Positions 33,891-42,231 are shown, counted from the stretch's first letter. The stretch is DNA of 56,091 nt from an uncultured bacterium (GCA_902780865.1 CACZHC010000002.1:1-56091); one strand, 5' to 3'. Numbers and translations: made by a program. Notes: generated by a model not told the origin, from the letters alone.

Positions 33891-34655
33891 ATGAACAGGA
33901 AGCTTACGATTATGCCGTGCCTCGACATGATCAACGGACGCGTGGTGAAGGGCGTTAATTTCGTGAACATCAAGGACGCCGGCGATCCCGTTGAGTGCTG
34001 CAAGGCGTACTGCGCGGCCGGGGCGGACGAGCTGGCGATGCTCGACATCACGGCGACAGTGGAAGGCCGCAAGACGATGCTCGAGGTTGTCCGCAAGGTC
34101 GCGGATGCCGTTACGGTTCCGTTCACGATGGGCGGTGGCATTTCGTCGGTCGCAGCCGCCGAGGAAGTTCTCAAGGCGGGCGCGAACAAGGTGTCCACTT
34201 CGTCCGCGGTCTTCCGCCGTCCGGAGATGATCGGCGAGATGGTCAAGGAGCTCGGCGCCGACAAGGTGACGGTCGCGATTGACGTTGCGCAGAACGCCGC
34301 TATGCCGTCCGGCTACGAGGTCTTCATCGACGGCGGACGCACCGCGACCGGCAAGGACGCCATAGAGTGGGCGAAGCAGGTGAACGACTACGGCGTCGCC
34401 TGCATACTGCCGACTTCCAAGTCCACGGACGGCGTGCGCACGGGCTACGACCTCCCGCTCATCAGGAAGATCCGCGAGATCACGGACGCCTCGGTGGTCG
34501 CGTCCGGCGGCGCGGGCACGATGGAGCACTTCGCCGAGGCAGCCGAGGCGGGCGCAGATGTCCTTCTCGCGGCGTCGGTGTTCCACTTCCACGTGATCGG
34601 CATCCCGGAGCTCAAGGCGTTCCTCGCCTCCCGCGGGCTTCCCGTCCGCATCTGA
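33891..34655 (+). CDS. hisF: Imidazole glycerol phosphate synthase, cyclase subunit
   Basis: A 254-residue TIM barrel of normal HisF length. It closes the imidazole ring during histidine synthesis, using ammonia from HisH. The catalytic Asp near residue 11 is in IMPCLDMING and the second is in VTVAIDVAQN (about 130). Phosphate-binding turns are TMGGGISS, ILPTSKSTDGVRTGYD and VVASGGAGT. No hisH or other his genes are in the window. The ATG at 33891 follows gaaggga; a longer frame upstream is not family-like. Confidence 0.93.
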   Translation: MNRKLTIMPCLDMINGRVVKGVNFVNIKDAGDPVECCKAYCAAGADELAMLDITATVEGRKTMLEVVRKVADAVTVPFTMGGGISSVAAAEEVLKAGANKVSTSSAVFRRPEMIGEMVKELGADKVTVAIDVAQNAAMPSGYEVFIDGGRTATGKDAIEWAKQVNDYGVACILPTSKSTDGVRTGYDLPLIRKIREITDASVVASGGAGTMEHFAEAAEAGADVLLAASVFHFHVIGIPELKAFLASRGLPVRI

Positions 34656-34689
34656 TCTGCGCCGACCACCACGGTGAAGGCAGAAGCGA

Positions 34690-36600
34690 ATGAGACTGAC
34701 ACTGCCATTCCTCTTCTCGGTTGCAGCGCTCGTCGCGTTCGCGGACGAGCCGCCGCTGTTTGCGCCCGGCCTTCTGCCAAACGCCCCGGGGAAGGAAATT
34801 CGCGTGCGCGAGCTCAAGCCCGCGCGCCGCGCGCCGCTTCTGCGCACAACGCCAGAGGAGGGGCTTCCTGCGTACTGGAACTCTGCGAGCAACGGATGGT
34901 TGACGCCCGTCAAGCACCAAGGCAGTCTCGGCAACTGCTGGGCGTTCGCCGCGCTTGCGACGATCGAAACGCAGCTCCTCAAGTCAGGAAAGGGCGAATA
35001 CTCCTTCTCCCCGAAGAACCTCGCCAAGCTCAGTGCCATGATGGGCTACTACGGCGGCGGCGCCTATTCGTATACGCCGGCCGGCTATCTGCTGCGCTGG
35101 AGCGGTCCCGTTGCCGAGGAGAAGGATCCGTATGTCGGAACGAAAGATGCGTGGCCATCCGCCAACAGTCCGGCACTGCCAAGTGAACTGCATGTGCAGG
35201 ACGTCGTGTGGATTCCCGCGCTCGACGGAACCGAGGAGAGCCGCGCGGCGCTCAAGCGCGCTATCCGCGAATACGGGGCGATTGTGGCGGGCATGCAGTG
35301 GGACTTTGGCTGCACCAGCTCCAACTCTACGTACCACTGCTATTTGGGTAGTGACGGCGCGAATCACGCCATCACCGTTGTCGGCTGGGACGATAATCTT
35401 TCAAGAGAGCTGTTCAAGGAACCGCCTCCGTCCGACGGCGCGTGGATCATAAAGAACAGCTGGGGCACAGGCATCGGTGACGCTGGATTCTGCTATGTGT
35501 CGTATTGTGACACCGGTTTCGCAAGAAATGATGGCTTGGTATATCTGCCTGCCGCGGACGGCGCGCCGTCGTACGACGCCGTGCACGGCTACGCCATCGC
35601 CGGACCGAGTTACGATACATCCATCTCGAATGAAGTCTGTTTCCCGCAGCTCGACAGCGACCTCCAGGCCGTTGTCTTCACCGCGGCGCCTGGCGAGAGC
35701 CTTGCCGCCGTGGGCGTGTGGACCGCAGTCTATCCTTACGAATACGAGATATCAGTCTACACAAATGTCGTGCGCTATGAGACTTCGCGGTGGGATGAGG
35801 TTGTGCCCTGCGATTATTCCACAAAAACGTACGGAACAGTCTATCCCTCCGAGGATCCGCTGGAAGGCGGCGCCTGCGCGCTGAGTCAGTCCGGCACGCT
35901 CGCGCGCGGTGGCTACACGACGGTTCCTCTCGAGCGCGAGATACCGCTCGCGCCCGGCTCGTCCTATGCCGTCGTCTTCAAACAGACTGGCTCCGCCGCT
36001 TCGGTCATCGTCGCCACAGCAACACCGGTTCCCGAGGACCCGATCTACGGCAGCATCACCTTCCGTCCGGGCAACGGCTATGTGGGCTGGTCGAAGAACG
36101 ACGCCACCAACAGGTGGTACGACGCATATGACTACGGGCTGTACGCCGCCGACACCAAAGGCTGGGCGATCTGCATCAACGCCTACACCCGCCTAATGGA
36201 CAAGGCACGCGCTTCCGACATTCCGTCCGCGACCGACAACGGCGCCGACATGCTGGCCGAACTCGCCGACACCGGCAGTTTGAATCCCGCCGCGAAGTAT
36301 TTCAACGGAACATACGGCTTCGAGCCGCTCGCGAATCTCGTCGGCGCGAACGGGCGCTCGCTCTGGGCGAGCTGGATACTCGGGCTCGATCCGTCCGATC
36401 CCGAAGCTCGCGACATCTCGCTCTCGATAGATCTCGCGGCGGGTGTGCCGCGCATTTCGTGGGAGCCCGCTCTCCCCGGCCGCGCCTACACGCTCTACGG
36501 CTGCGGCGCGCTTTCGCCGTCTGCGTCGTGGTATCCTGTTCAGACAAACGAGCTCGACACCACTTCAGCCCGATTCTTCCGACTCTCTGTCGGCCAGTAG
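34690..36600 (+). CDS. Secreted papain-like (C1A) cysteine protease
   Basis: A 636-residue protein with signal peptide MRLTLPFLFSVAALVAFA. The protease domain (about 60-285) has the oxyanion Gln and catalytic Cys in VKHQGSLGNCWAFAALA, the catalytic His in NHAITVVGWDD, and the Asn in IKNSWGTGIGDAG. A beta-rich domain follows (about 300-490), as in gut bacterial C1A proteases with a lectin-like module, and a C-terminal piece near ARFFRLSVG typical of exported proteins in this contig. It probably degrades extracellular protein. It starts 34 bases after hisF and may share its transcript. Confidence 0.88.
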   Translation: MRLTLPFLFSVAALVAFADEPPLFAPGLLPNAPGKEIRVRELKPARRAPLLRTTPEEGLPAYWNSASNGWLTPVKHQGSLGNCWAFAALATIETQLLKSGKGEYSFSPKNLAKLSAMMGYYGGGAYSYTPAGYLLRWSGPVAEEKDPYVGTKDAWPSANSPALPSELHVQDVVWIPALDGTEESRAALKRAIREYGAIVAGMQWDFGCTSSNSTYHCYLGSDGANHAITVVGWDDNLSRELFKEPPPSDGAWIIKNSWGTGIGDAGFCYVSYCDTGFARNDGLVYLPAADGAPSYDAVHGYAIAGPSYDTSISNEVCFPQLDSDLQAVVFTAAPGESLAAVGVWTAVYPYEYEISVYTNVVRYETSRWDEVVPCDYSTKTYGTVYPSEDPLEGGACALSQSGTLARGGYTTVPLEREIPLAPGSSYAVVFKQTGSAASVIVATATPVPEDPIYGSITFRPGNGYVGWSKNDATNRWYDAYDYGLYAADTKGWAICINAYTRLMDKARASDIPSATDNGADMLAELADTGSLNPAAKYFNGTYGFEPLANLVGANGRSLWASWILGLDPSDPEARDISLSIDLAAGVPRISWEPALPGRAYTLYGCGALSPSASWYPVQTNELDTTSARFFRLSVGQ

Positions 36601-36636
36601 CCGCCGCCATCCCGTAAAGCTCCGCTGAACGCCCGA

Positions 36637-36750
36637 TGCCGCATCGTCTGTCCTTCGTCGTTCGTCCTCCGTCCTCTCGCGTTCTTCATATTTCCACGGC
36701 TTTGTTTTTAGCATGGAGAGCAGGAGAGACAGGAGAACAGCAACTCTTCC
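36637..36750 (+). repeat. Mosaic intergenic repeat (GTCCT and GGAGA types)
   Basis: Two short-period repeats lie end to end. The first (36646-36681) is a run of gtcctt, cgtcgttcgtc, ctccgtcctc words about 8-10 bases apart. The second (36710-36750) is agcatggagagcaggagag then acaggagaacagcaac, a half copy of the hairpin repeat found whole at 39610 and 42165. No gene is seen here. Confidence 0.6.
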
Positions 36751-36785
36751 CTTTCCAAACCACCTCGTAAATGTTCACGAAAGTT

Positions 36786-36794
36786 TGGTATAAT
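36786..36794 (+). promoter_or_regulatory. Extended -10 promoter of the candidate effector operon
   Basis: TGGTATAAT is followed by a leader of about 50 bases with aaaggagtg just before the ATG at 36850. Confidence 0.6.
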
Positions 36795-36849
36795 AATTAT
36801 GTAACCTATCTCCAGTTCGCGCGTATCCAGGGCAGGGAAAGGAGTGGAT

Positions 36850-38052
36850 ATGGACTTGACAATAAAGAATGTACGTGACTTTTTGCAGGACAACCAGGGC
36901 GTGGGGCAGATCGTCCTAGCCGAGTACGAAGGCGGCGCAGCCCCCGAACTCGAGAAGGCCGGCTTTCTCCACAAGGTCAAGAGCTTCTTCGGCTGCGCAA
37001 GCGCCAAGGCGGAGAACCAAGCGACGATCAACGCGCTCCGAACCGCGATCCGCAACGATCCGAACCTCTTTGCGGTCTCGGGCGAGGCCGACAAGCTGCT
37101 GGGCCAGGTGAAGGGCACGATCACCGCGGAGAAGGTGAGGAATATACTGGACAGGCTCGACTCGTTGGCCAACGAGTCGAGCGAAGAGCAGTACGTGGAA
37201 ATGGCGCGGAACACCGTCTCGGGGCAGATTGCGGCCAGGGGCGCGCCGGGATTCCTGCAATCTAGGGGACTTGACAAGAACCAGCAGTTCATGGCCTGGT
37301 ACAACAAGGCGGCCGCCTCGTATGTGGTCGACAAGCCGGGTGAAAAGGTGCCGGACAGCTGGGGAAAGGTAAGCGCGGATCTCAAAGATTTCAACAAGTT
37401 CTTCGACAGATGCCTCAATGTCTTCGGCGGCAACAAGCAGCACATAAAGGCGTTCGCGGCCATGTGCTCGGGCGAAAACGGGACGATGCTGGGAGTCGGA
37501 CCTCAGGTGACGGCGGATCTCGGCAAGACGTTGGAGAAGGTGATTAACCTGAAACGGCTGTTCGACAAGGCGGATTCGCTGGGCGAGGAGCATGGCCGGG
37601 GCATGAAGCTGGTCCTTCTGACCAACATTATCTCCCACCCCAACGTGTTCTCGGCGGACATGCTGGAGCAGGCCGTCGAAGATGTCACGAGCATCCAGAT
37701 GTTGGCCCTCAAGAAGCTGAAGCCGACGGCGTCGAAGGAAGAGATCGTCAAAGCCTTCAGGGAGGCGCTGAGCGAGAGCGAGTACCCGGTTGAGCATGTC
37801 ATGAACAAGGTGTCCCTGGGCAAGGACATGGTCGATCCGAAGAAAATGCTCAGATACGCTCAGCGGCTCACCATCCAGTGCGCCGTCGCCTTCTCCTACA
37901 AGGAAGACCGGCAAAATCTCTTTAGTGTGCTCAACGGCTTAAGCGGACAGGAGCTGCGGGCCGACCTGGCCAATGACCGAGGGAGTGTGCGCTTTATGTA
38001 CGACATACTCGCCGAAGCGGCTGACCTCACCTCCGGCATGAAGCTGGAATAA
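36850..38052 (+). CDS. Candidate secreted effector (unknown family)
   Basis: A 400-residue, largely helical protein with no Sec signal peptide, no membrane segment and no recognised domain. Its first 25 residues are polar and unstructured-looking (MDLTIKNVRDFLQDNQG). The gene 59 bases downstream encodes a CesT-family type III secretion chaperone; in known systems such chaperones are commonly encoded next to their substrate. On that basis this is a candidate type III effector. It also contains KKLKPTASKEEIVKAFREAL, a calcium-free helical repeat. It has its own promoter and good Shine-Dalgarno (aaaggag). The chaperone link is inference; the function of the protein is unknown. Confidence 0.55.
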   Translation: MDLTIKNVRDFLQDNQGVGQIVLAEYEGGAAPELEKAGFLHKVKSFFGCASAKAENQATINALRTAIRNDPNLFAVSGEADKLLGQVKGTITAEKVRNILDRLDSLANESSEEQYVEMARNTVSGQIAARGAPGFLQSRGLDKNQQFMAWYNKAAASYVVDKPGEKVPDSWGKVSADLKDFNKFFDRCLNVFGGNKQHIKAFAAMCSGENGTMLGVGPQVTADLGKTLEKVINLKRLFDKADSLGEEHGRGMKLVLLTNIISHPNVFSADMLEQAVEDVTSIQMLALKKLKPTASKEEIVKAFREALSESEYPVEHVMNKVSLGKDMVDPKKMLRYAQRLTIQCAVAFSYKEDRQNLFSVLNGLSGQELRADLANDRGSVRFMYDILAEAADLTSGMKLE

Positions 38053-38111
38053 GGCGGCCGTCCGCTGACCGTATTACCCGTCTTTAGAAACTCCAAAACA
38101 GGCAAACCCAA

Positions 38112-38603
38112 ATGGCAACCATCTACGAGCAGTCCCTGCAGCGCCTCTCCGAGGCTTCCGGATCAACGATCGAAATCGGCGAAGACCGCATCGCGAACGT
38201 CGTGGTCGAAGACCGAGTGATCACGCTCAAGCCCTCGGACGAGACCGAGAGCGCGCTCACCGCCTTCACCATCGTCGCGCACTGCGACGACAGCGGACGC
38301 TTCCCCGTCGACACCCTTGAGAAGGCGCTGGCGCTGGACCTTTTCGGCGCACGGACGCATGGCGGGCACATCGGACTCTTCGGCGGCGCGCTCTTCCTCT
38401 CGCGGACGATTGCGGTCGAGGGGCTGTCGCCCGAGGCGCTCGCGGAGGAGTTCGTGGCCCTCGTGCGCCTCGCGGAGGAGACCGAGCGCGAGCTGGGCGG
38501 CGCGGAGGACGCGCAGGGCGGCGGCGAATCCGCCGCGCTCGATCCGGTGCCAGAGGACATTCCGCGCCTCAACTTCGGCCTCGGCGGCTTCATGCAGGTC
38601 TAG
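38112..38603 (+). CDS. CesT/SycE-family type III secretion chaperone
   Basis: A 163-residue acidic protein. The order of strands and helices fits the Tir-chaperone (CesT) family: N-terminal helix MATIYEQSLQRLSEASG, strands VVVEDRVITLKP and AFTIVAHCDD, a helix LEKALALDLFGA, then GGHIGLFGGALFLSRTIAVEGL and a long C-terminal helix with AEEFVALVRLAEETEREL. The tail is Glu/Gly-rich and low complexity. Such dimers hold effectors partly unfolded for export. No injectisome genes are in the window, so the machine must lie elsewhere. Confidence 0.7.
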   Translation: MATIYEQSLQRLSEASGSTIEIGEDRIANVVVEDRVITLKPSDETESALTAFTIVAHCDDSGRFPVDTLEKALALDLFGARTHGGHIGLFGGALFLSRTIAVEGLSPEALAEEFVALVRLAEETERELGGAEDAQGGGESAALDPVPEDIPRLNFGLGGFMQV

Positions 38604-38624
38604 TAAAAATGCAGGGAGGTAGCA

Positions 38625-39455
38625 GTGGCGGTGGCAGGTATTTTTGAAGTGGACGAAGCCAAATGCGTCAAATGCGGCGCATGCGTTCGCGACTGCGCCT
38701 TCGGGGCGCTCAAGATGGCGGACGGAACGCCGCGCATGGCCTTTCCGGAACGGTGCATGAAATGCCAGCACTGTCTCGCGATATGCCCCACGGGCGCCGT
38801 AACGTTCGACGGGAGAAAACCCGAGGATTCCGTCCCTGTGAAGGACCTCGCCCTGCCGTCGCTTGACGAGGTGGAGAACTGGATGCGCGCGCGCCGGTCG
38901 GTCCGTCGCTTCGCCGCTGAAGACGTAGACCGCGCGACTCTCAACAGGATTCTCGCTTCGCTCGGCAACGCGCCGACCGGATGCAACGCGCGATCCCTCA
39001 CCTTCACGTGCTTCCCGACGCGCGCGGCGACGGACCGCTTCCGCGCCGGATTCATATCCGCGATTGAACGGCATCGCGACGGCACGCGCCTTCTTCCGCG
39101 CTGGCTCGCCGTTCCCGCGATCAGACTGCGCAAGGGCGGGGAGGACATGTTCTTCCGCGGCGCGAGCGGGATCCTCATCGTGTCGTCCGACGAGACTGCT
39201 CCAGGCGTAACCACACCGCGCGAGGACGTGACAATCGCCTGCGCCCAGTTCGAGATGCTCGCGAACTCCGCCGGCATCGCGACGTGCTGGTGCGGCTTCC
39301 TCGGCCTCGTGCAGAAGGAAGTGCCGGAGATCCTCGAGGCGACGGTCGGCATTCGCCGCACGACGCCGTTCTACGCGATGCTCTTCGGCCGACCGGCGGT
39401 GCACTACGCGCGCTGCGTCCAGCGCGACTCCTACGCCCGCATCGACTACAGATAA
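38625..39455 (+). CDS. Ferredoxin-nitroreductase fusion
   Basis: A 276-residue protein. Residues 8-60 hold two 4Fe-4S motifs, CVKCGACVRDC and CMKCQHCLAIC with following CP. The rest is an FMN nitroreductase domain starting at ARRSVRRFAAEDVD, with NAPTGCNARS and later GIATCWCGFLG. Such fusions reduce nitro or quinone-like compounds, or act as electron-transfer oxidoreductases, in anaerobes. The start is GTG at 38625 after gggaggt. It ends just before a repeat cluster. Confidence 0.88.
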   Translation: MAVAGIFEVDEAKCVKCGACVRDCAFGALKMADGTPRMAFPERCMKCQHCLAICPTGAVTFDGRKPEDSVPVKDLALPSLDEVENWMRARRSVRRFAAEDVDRATLNRILASLGNAPTGCNARSLTFTCFPTRAATDRFRAGFISAIERHRDGTRLLPRWLAVPAIRLRKGGEDMFFRGASGILIVSSDETAPGVTTPREDVTIACAQFEMLANSAGIATCWCGFLGLVQKEVPEILEATVGIRRTTPFYAMLFGRPAVHYARCVQRDSYARIDYR

Positions 39456-39466
39456 GCGGTTCTTTG

Positions 39467-39737
39467 TAAAGGACTGACGACTGAGGACGAACGACTGAGG
39501 ATCGCGGCGGAATCACGCTTCGCGCCCGCTGCCGCATCGTTTGTCCTTTGTCGTTTGTCGTCCGTCCTCTCGCGCGCTCCACGCTCACCACGGCTTTGGA
39601 TTTGCTTTTAGCATGGAGAACAGGAGATACAGGAGAACAGGTACTTTTCTCTCCTGCTTCTCCTGTTCTACCTGCTGAATTTCACACCGGATTTTCAATG
39701 GTTTTTCGCCGCAGAGAACGCAAAGATCGCAAAGGGG
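39467..39737 (+). repeat. Complete mosaic intergenic repeat
   Basis: Four short-period blocks in order: ggactgacgactgaggacg (39471-39500); gtcctttgtcgtttgtcg (39542-39571); a long imperfect hairpin starting agcatggagaacaggagat and ending tcctgttctacctgct (39610-39676); and gcagagaacgcaaagatcgc (39711-39736). The hairpin arms are nearly complementary. Blocks reappear in other orders at 36637, 42072, 43578, 43651, 45308 and 55891. Frames across it translate to nonsense and are not genes. Confidence 0.65.
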
Positions 39738-39834
39738 CGAGCAGAGTCAAAGAGCTTATGAGAGGACGGACTAAGAACGACATAGTACATGTTGTTTCCA
39801 GTGCTCAAAAGGCCACTCTCCCAATAGTGTCCAA

Positions 39835-39879
39835 TCTTAACGATATCTTAACCATGAGGTGAGCGTAATATGCGATAAT
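39835..39879 (+). promoter_or_regulatory. Promoter with 11-bp tandem operator, copy 1
   Basis: TCTTAACGATA (39835-39845) is followed directly by TCTTAACCATG (39846-39856), an 11-bp direct repeat as used by OmpR/PhoB regulators. After 17 bases comes TGCGATAAT (39871-39879). The tandem boxes take the place of a -35 element, so activation by a regulator is likely. A matching arrangement is at 41311-41355. Confidence 0.6.
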
Positions 39880-39906
39880 GTCAGCATCAAAAGAAAGGAA
39901 ATCAAC

Positions 39907-40230
39907 ATGGACTACACAGCAAAAGACGCAATCAAACCAAGAGACGGTTTTGCCACTTTCGAGGGGCGGAGATATATTCTAGTGGATGCACGCTATCTGC
40001 CAGACCCAAAGGAGGAAGGCAAGTCCATCAACGCCGTCGCTGAGACGGCAACGGAAGTGTCGCCAGGGTACTTTCCGATGGTGCTTGTTCGTGTGTCAAA
40101 GAATTGGAAGCGGGGAGGAGAAGCACTTGAGGTCATTCCGAATGGAGAGTACGACTATTTCATGCGCGAACAGAAGGGCGTGATTACCGCACCGCGCGGA
40201 TATTGCGGTAGCCGATGCCACGACTGCTGA
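39907..40230 (+). CDS. 107-residue protein of unknown function
   Basis: A soluble protein (MDYTAKDAIKPRDGFATFEG at the start) with a C-terminal Cys/Gly/Arg tail ending GYCGSRCHDC. No signal peptide, membrane segment or known domain is seen. A good Shine-Dalgarno (aaaggaa) supports the ATG at 39907. It is transcribed from the tandem-operator promoter at 39835 and lies just before the OmpR-type regulator, which may control it. Confidence 0.55.
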   Translation: MDYTAKDAIKPRDGFATFEGRRYILVDARYLPDPKEEGKSINAVAETATEVSPGYFPMVLVRVSKNWKRGGEALEVIPNGEYDYFMREQKGVITAPRGYCGSRCHDC

Positions 40231-40272
40231 TTGACGTGATGTCCTCGCTGTCCGCCGGATGGACCAGATTCG

Positions 40273-40281
40273 TGGTATAAT
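40273..40281 (+). promoter_or_regulatory. Leaderless promoter of the response regulator
   Basis: TGGTATAAT ends 6 bases before the ATG at 40288. This places the likely transcription start at or next to the A of the start codon. Confidence 0.65.
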
Positions 40282-40287
40282 AACCGC

Positions 40288-40896
40288 ATGACCGATATTC
40301 TTCTTGTAGATGACGAGCGGACGATTCGCGACTCCCTGTCGCGCCTACTTCGCGAGGCGGGCTTCGCGGTTCGCGTCGCGGCGAACGGCGCGGCAGGCGT
40401 GGCCGCGTTCGGCGAACGGCGTCCCGACCTCGTGCTGCTCGACGTCATGATGCCGGGAATGGACGGCTACGCGGTCTGCGAGGCGATGCGCTGCGCGGAC
40501 CGCGAGACGCCGATCGTCTTTCTGTCGGCGCTCGATGCGGAGGAGGACCAGATCCGCGGACTCGACGCTGGCGCGGACGACTATGTCTCGAAGACGGCTT
40601 CGCCTACGCTCCTCGTGGCGCGCATCCGAAAGGCGCTCGAACGTGCGGACAGGTTTTCGAAGATGGACGCTCCCGCTGCGATGACAAAGACCGAGGCGGA
40701 CATCTACCGACTCCTTGAATCGGACCGTGGCAGGTTCTTCTCGTATCGCGAGATATTCTCGGCTGTCTGCGGCGAAGGTTATTACGCTGACGAAGGCGCG
40801 GTCCGTGTGCATGTGAGTAACATGCGCAAGAAGCTTCCCTCCGGCGAGCGTCTTGTCGCCAAACGTGGCGTCGGCTATGCCCTTGTGCGTGGCTGA
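40288..40896 (+). CDS. Orphan OmpR-family response regulator
   Basis: A 202-residue two-domain regulator. The receiver (1-120) has acidic residues in LVDDE, the phosphorylation Asp in LVLLDVMMPGMDG and Lys in DDYVSKTAS. The C-terminal domain is a short winged helix (TEADIYRLLESDRGRFFSYREI, then VRVHVSNMRKKL and KRGVGYALV) that binds DNA as tandem dimers on direct repeats. No histidine kinase is adjacent. Two 11-bp tandem operators, about 430 bases away on each side, are its most likely targets. Confidence 0.9.
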   Translation: MTDILLVDDERTIRDSLSRLLREAGFAVRVAANGAAGVAAFGERRPDLVLLDVMMPGMDGYAVCEAMRCADRETPIVFLSALDAEEDQIRGLDAGADDYVSKTASPTLLVARIRKALERADRFSKMDAPAAMTKTEADIYRLLESDRGRFFSYREIFSAVCGEGYYADEGAVRVHVSNMRKKLPSGERLVAKRGVGYALVRG

Positions 40897-40902
40897 ACCA
40901 CG

Positions 40903-41277
40903 CTAGGCTCGCCCGTATGGTTTCGACGGCCTGTCGTCGTCGCTGCCAAATCCGATACGGCGTCGTGGCGCCTCTTGCGATACGGAGAGCTGCTGGACGA
41001 GATAAGACACGCCGCCTTTGATCTGCTTGATGTCGCCTTCGGCTGAATCCATTCGTCGCTCAAGCTTGGCAATGCGCTTGATCTCGTCGAGCCTGTTCAG
41101 CAGCATCTCGCGGAGAATCCTCGTCGCCCACTGTCTAAATCTAGTTCCCTGGATTGACTTGACGCGATATCCGACAGAAATGACAACATCGAGATTGTAT
41201 AGTCCGACTTCTTTTGTCTGCGTTTTACCATCGATAGCTCCATGACGGGTGGTGTATGCAAATTTTGCATATACCAC
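40903..41277 (-). pseudogene. RhuM-family fragment, 5' truncated
   Basis: On the minus strand a frame reads VVYAKFAYTT, then YNLDVVISVGYRVKS and FRQWATRILREMLL, then a Lys/Glu helix and tail. This is the central and C-terminal part of a RhuM-type protein without its N-terminus; the sequence before 41277 is unrelated. An ATG at 41331 could be read through but includes no family sequence. It converges with the response regulator 6 bases away. RhuM proteins are common in mobile islands; function is unclear. Confidence 0.65.
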
Positions 41278-41310
41278 TTCTTTCGTTCTCCACGTTCTAC
41301 ACGGCCAAAG

Positions 41311-41355
41311 TCTTAACGATGTCTTAACCATACGTTGCTCCTATTATGCGATAAT
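41311..41355 (+). promoter_or_regulatory. Promoter with 11-bp tandem operator, copy 2
   Basis: TCTTAACGATG (41311-41321) and TCTTAACCATA (41322-41332) are followed after exactly 17 bases by TGCGATAAT (41347-41355). The repeats, spacing, -10 box and the next words (GCATCAAAAGAAAG) match copy 1 at 39835. It would drive the downstream RhuM gene. Confidence 0.6.
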
Positions 41356-41398
41356 GCCCGCATCAAAAGAAAGAAGCAAAAAGAAAGGAGCATACGCA

Positions 41399-41488
41399 TT
41401 TAAAGAAGGCGAATTGAATAGAGATTCAGTTTATGCAAAAAATGCATATACTGCCAGTGACGGTAAGACATACGTTCTACACGGATAA
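41399..41488 (+). pseudogene. Short internal RhuM fragment
   Basis: The frame reads FKEGELNRDSVYAK then AYTASDGKTYVLHG and a stop. This matches the middle of RhuM proteins (EGEL, then S-V-AK, then T-A-DGKTY). It sits between the tandem-operator promoter and the fuller RhuM gene. A similar word, VYANFAYTT to VLHG, is readable at 41249-41305, so the area seems built from pieces of such genes. Confidence 0.45.
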
Positions 41489-41519
41489 ACAATATTATAG
41501 CGCAGAAAGGAATGGGCAC

Positions 41520-42044
41520 ATGAAGGCAAAAAAGGTAAACGAAGCGAAGGCCATGTCGGAATCCGGCGAAATCGTCAAGTTCGACGAAGCCGGCATGCCG
41601 CAGCTCGACGTGTGGTTGGAGGACGAGACGATCTGGCTTACGCAGAAGCAGATGGGATTCCTGTTCGGGTGCGCGGAAAATACAATTACGTATCACATAC
41701 AGGAGGTGACCAAGTCGGGCGAGCTTGAGGGCCTGGCAACTACTCGAAAAATTCGAGTAGTTCGATTGGAAGGCAAGCGGCATGTGTCTCGTCTGATAGA
41801 CTTCTACAACCTTGATATGATAATATCCATTGGGTATAGGGTCAATTCGCGGCGAGGAGTATTGTTCAGGCGGTGGGCATCAGGTGTCCTGAAGGAATTC
41901 CTCCTGCGAGGGCTTGTGCGCGACAAGCGGATCGCGAAGCTTGAGAAGCGCATGACCGCCGCCGAGCGCTCAATAGACACGATCATCTATACGCTGATGC
42001 CGGCCCTGCCTGAGAAACGCGAGCCGATCGGATTCCACGCATGA
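41520..42044 (+). CDS. RhuM-family protein (short form)
   Basis: A 174-residue protein. It starts after gaaagg with a Lys/Glu region, then MPQLDVWLEDETIWLTQKQMGFLFGC and NTITYHIQEV (a helix-turn-helix-like block), YNLDMIISIGYRVNSRRGVLFRRWASGVLKEFLLRG, and a short C-terminal helix. Full RhuM proteins are about 300 residues, so the tail is truncated or this is a compact member. The family is common in genomic islands and may act in regulation or with toxins. An upstream ATG at 41433 is rejected. Confidence 0.75.
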   Translation: MKAKKVNEAKAMSESGEIVKFDEAGMPQLDVWLEDETIWLTQKQMGFLFGCAENTITYHIQEVTKSGELEGLATTRKIRVVRLEGKRHVSRLIDFYNLDMIISIGYRVNSRRGVLFRRWASGVLKEFLLRGLVRDKRIAKLEKRMTAAERSIDTIIYTLMPALPEKREPIGFHA

Positions 42045-42071
42045 AAAGGAGGTGGTTGCTCTTTTCAATTT

Positions 42072-42231
42072 CTTTAGCCGCAAAGAACGCAAAGATCGCA
42101 AAGGGGTTGGGGTGGGCTTCGCCCCATCCGTCTACACGCTCTACGCGCCTTGCGATTTGTTTTAGCATGGAGAACAGGAGAGACAGGAGAACAGCAGCTC
42201 TTTACTCCTGCTTCTCCTGCTCTACCTGCTA
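42072..42231 (+). repeat. Mosaic intergenic repeat (GCAAAG and GGAGA types)
   Basis: agccgcaaagaacgcaaag (from 42075) is followed by gggtggg-cttcg-cccc, tacacgctctacgcg, and a hairpin repeat from agcatggagaacaggagag (42165) to ctcctgctctacctgct (42231). The hairpin arms pair over roughly 25 bases with a few mismatches. Order differs from the copy at 39467. Confidence 0.6.

Noticed and set aside
39467-39737. Short spaced repeats that might suggest a CRISPR array
   Set aside because: Period is only 8-10 bases with no unique spacers, and no cas genes are present.
39548-39862. 104-codon frame on the plus strand
   Set aside because: Almost all of it translates the short-period repeats; no conserved sequence or ribosome site.
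40903-41331. Treating the minus-strand RhuM frame from ATG 41331 as a complete gene
   Set aside because: The first 18 codons are not RhuM-like and run over the tandem-operator region; the N-terminal domain is missing.
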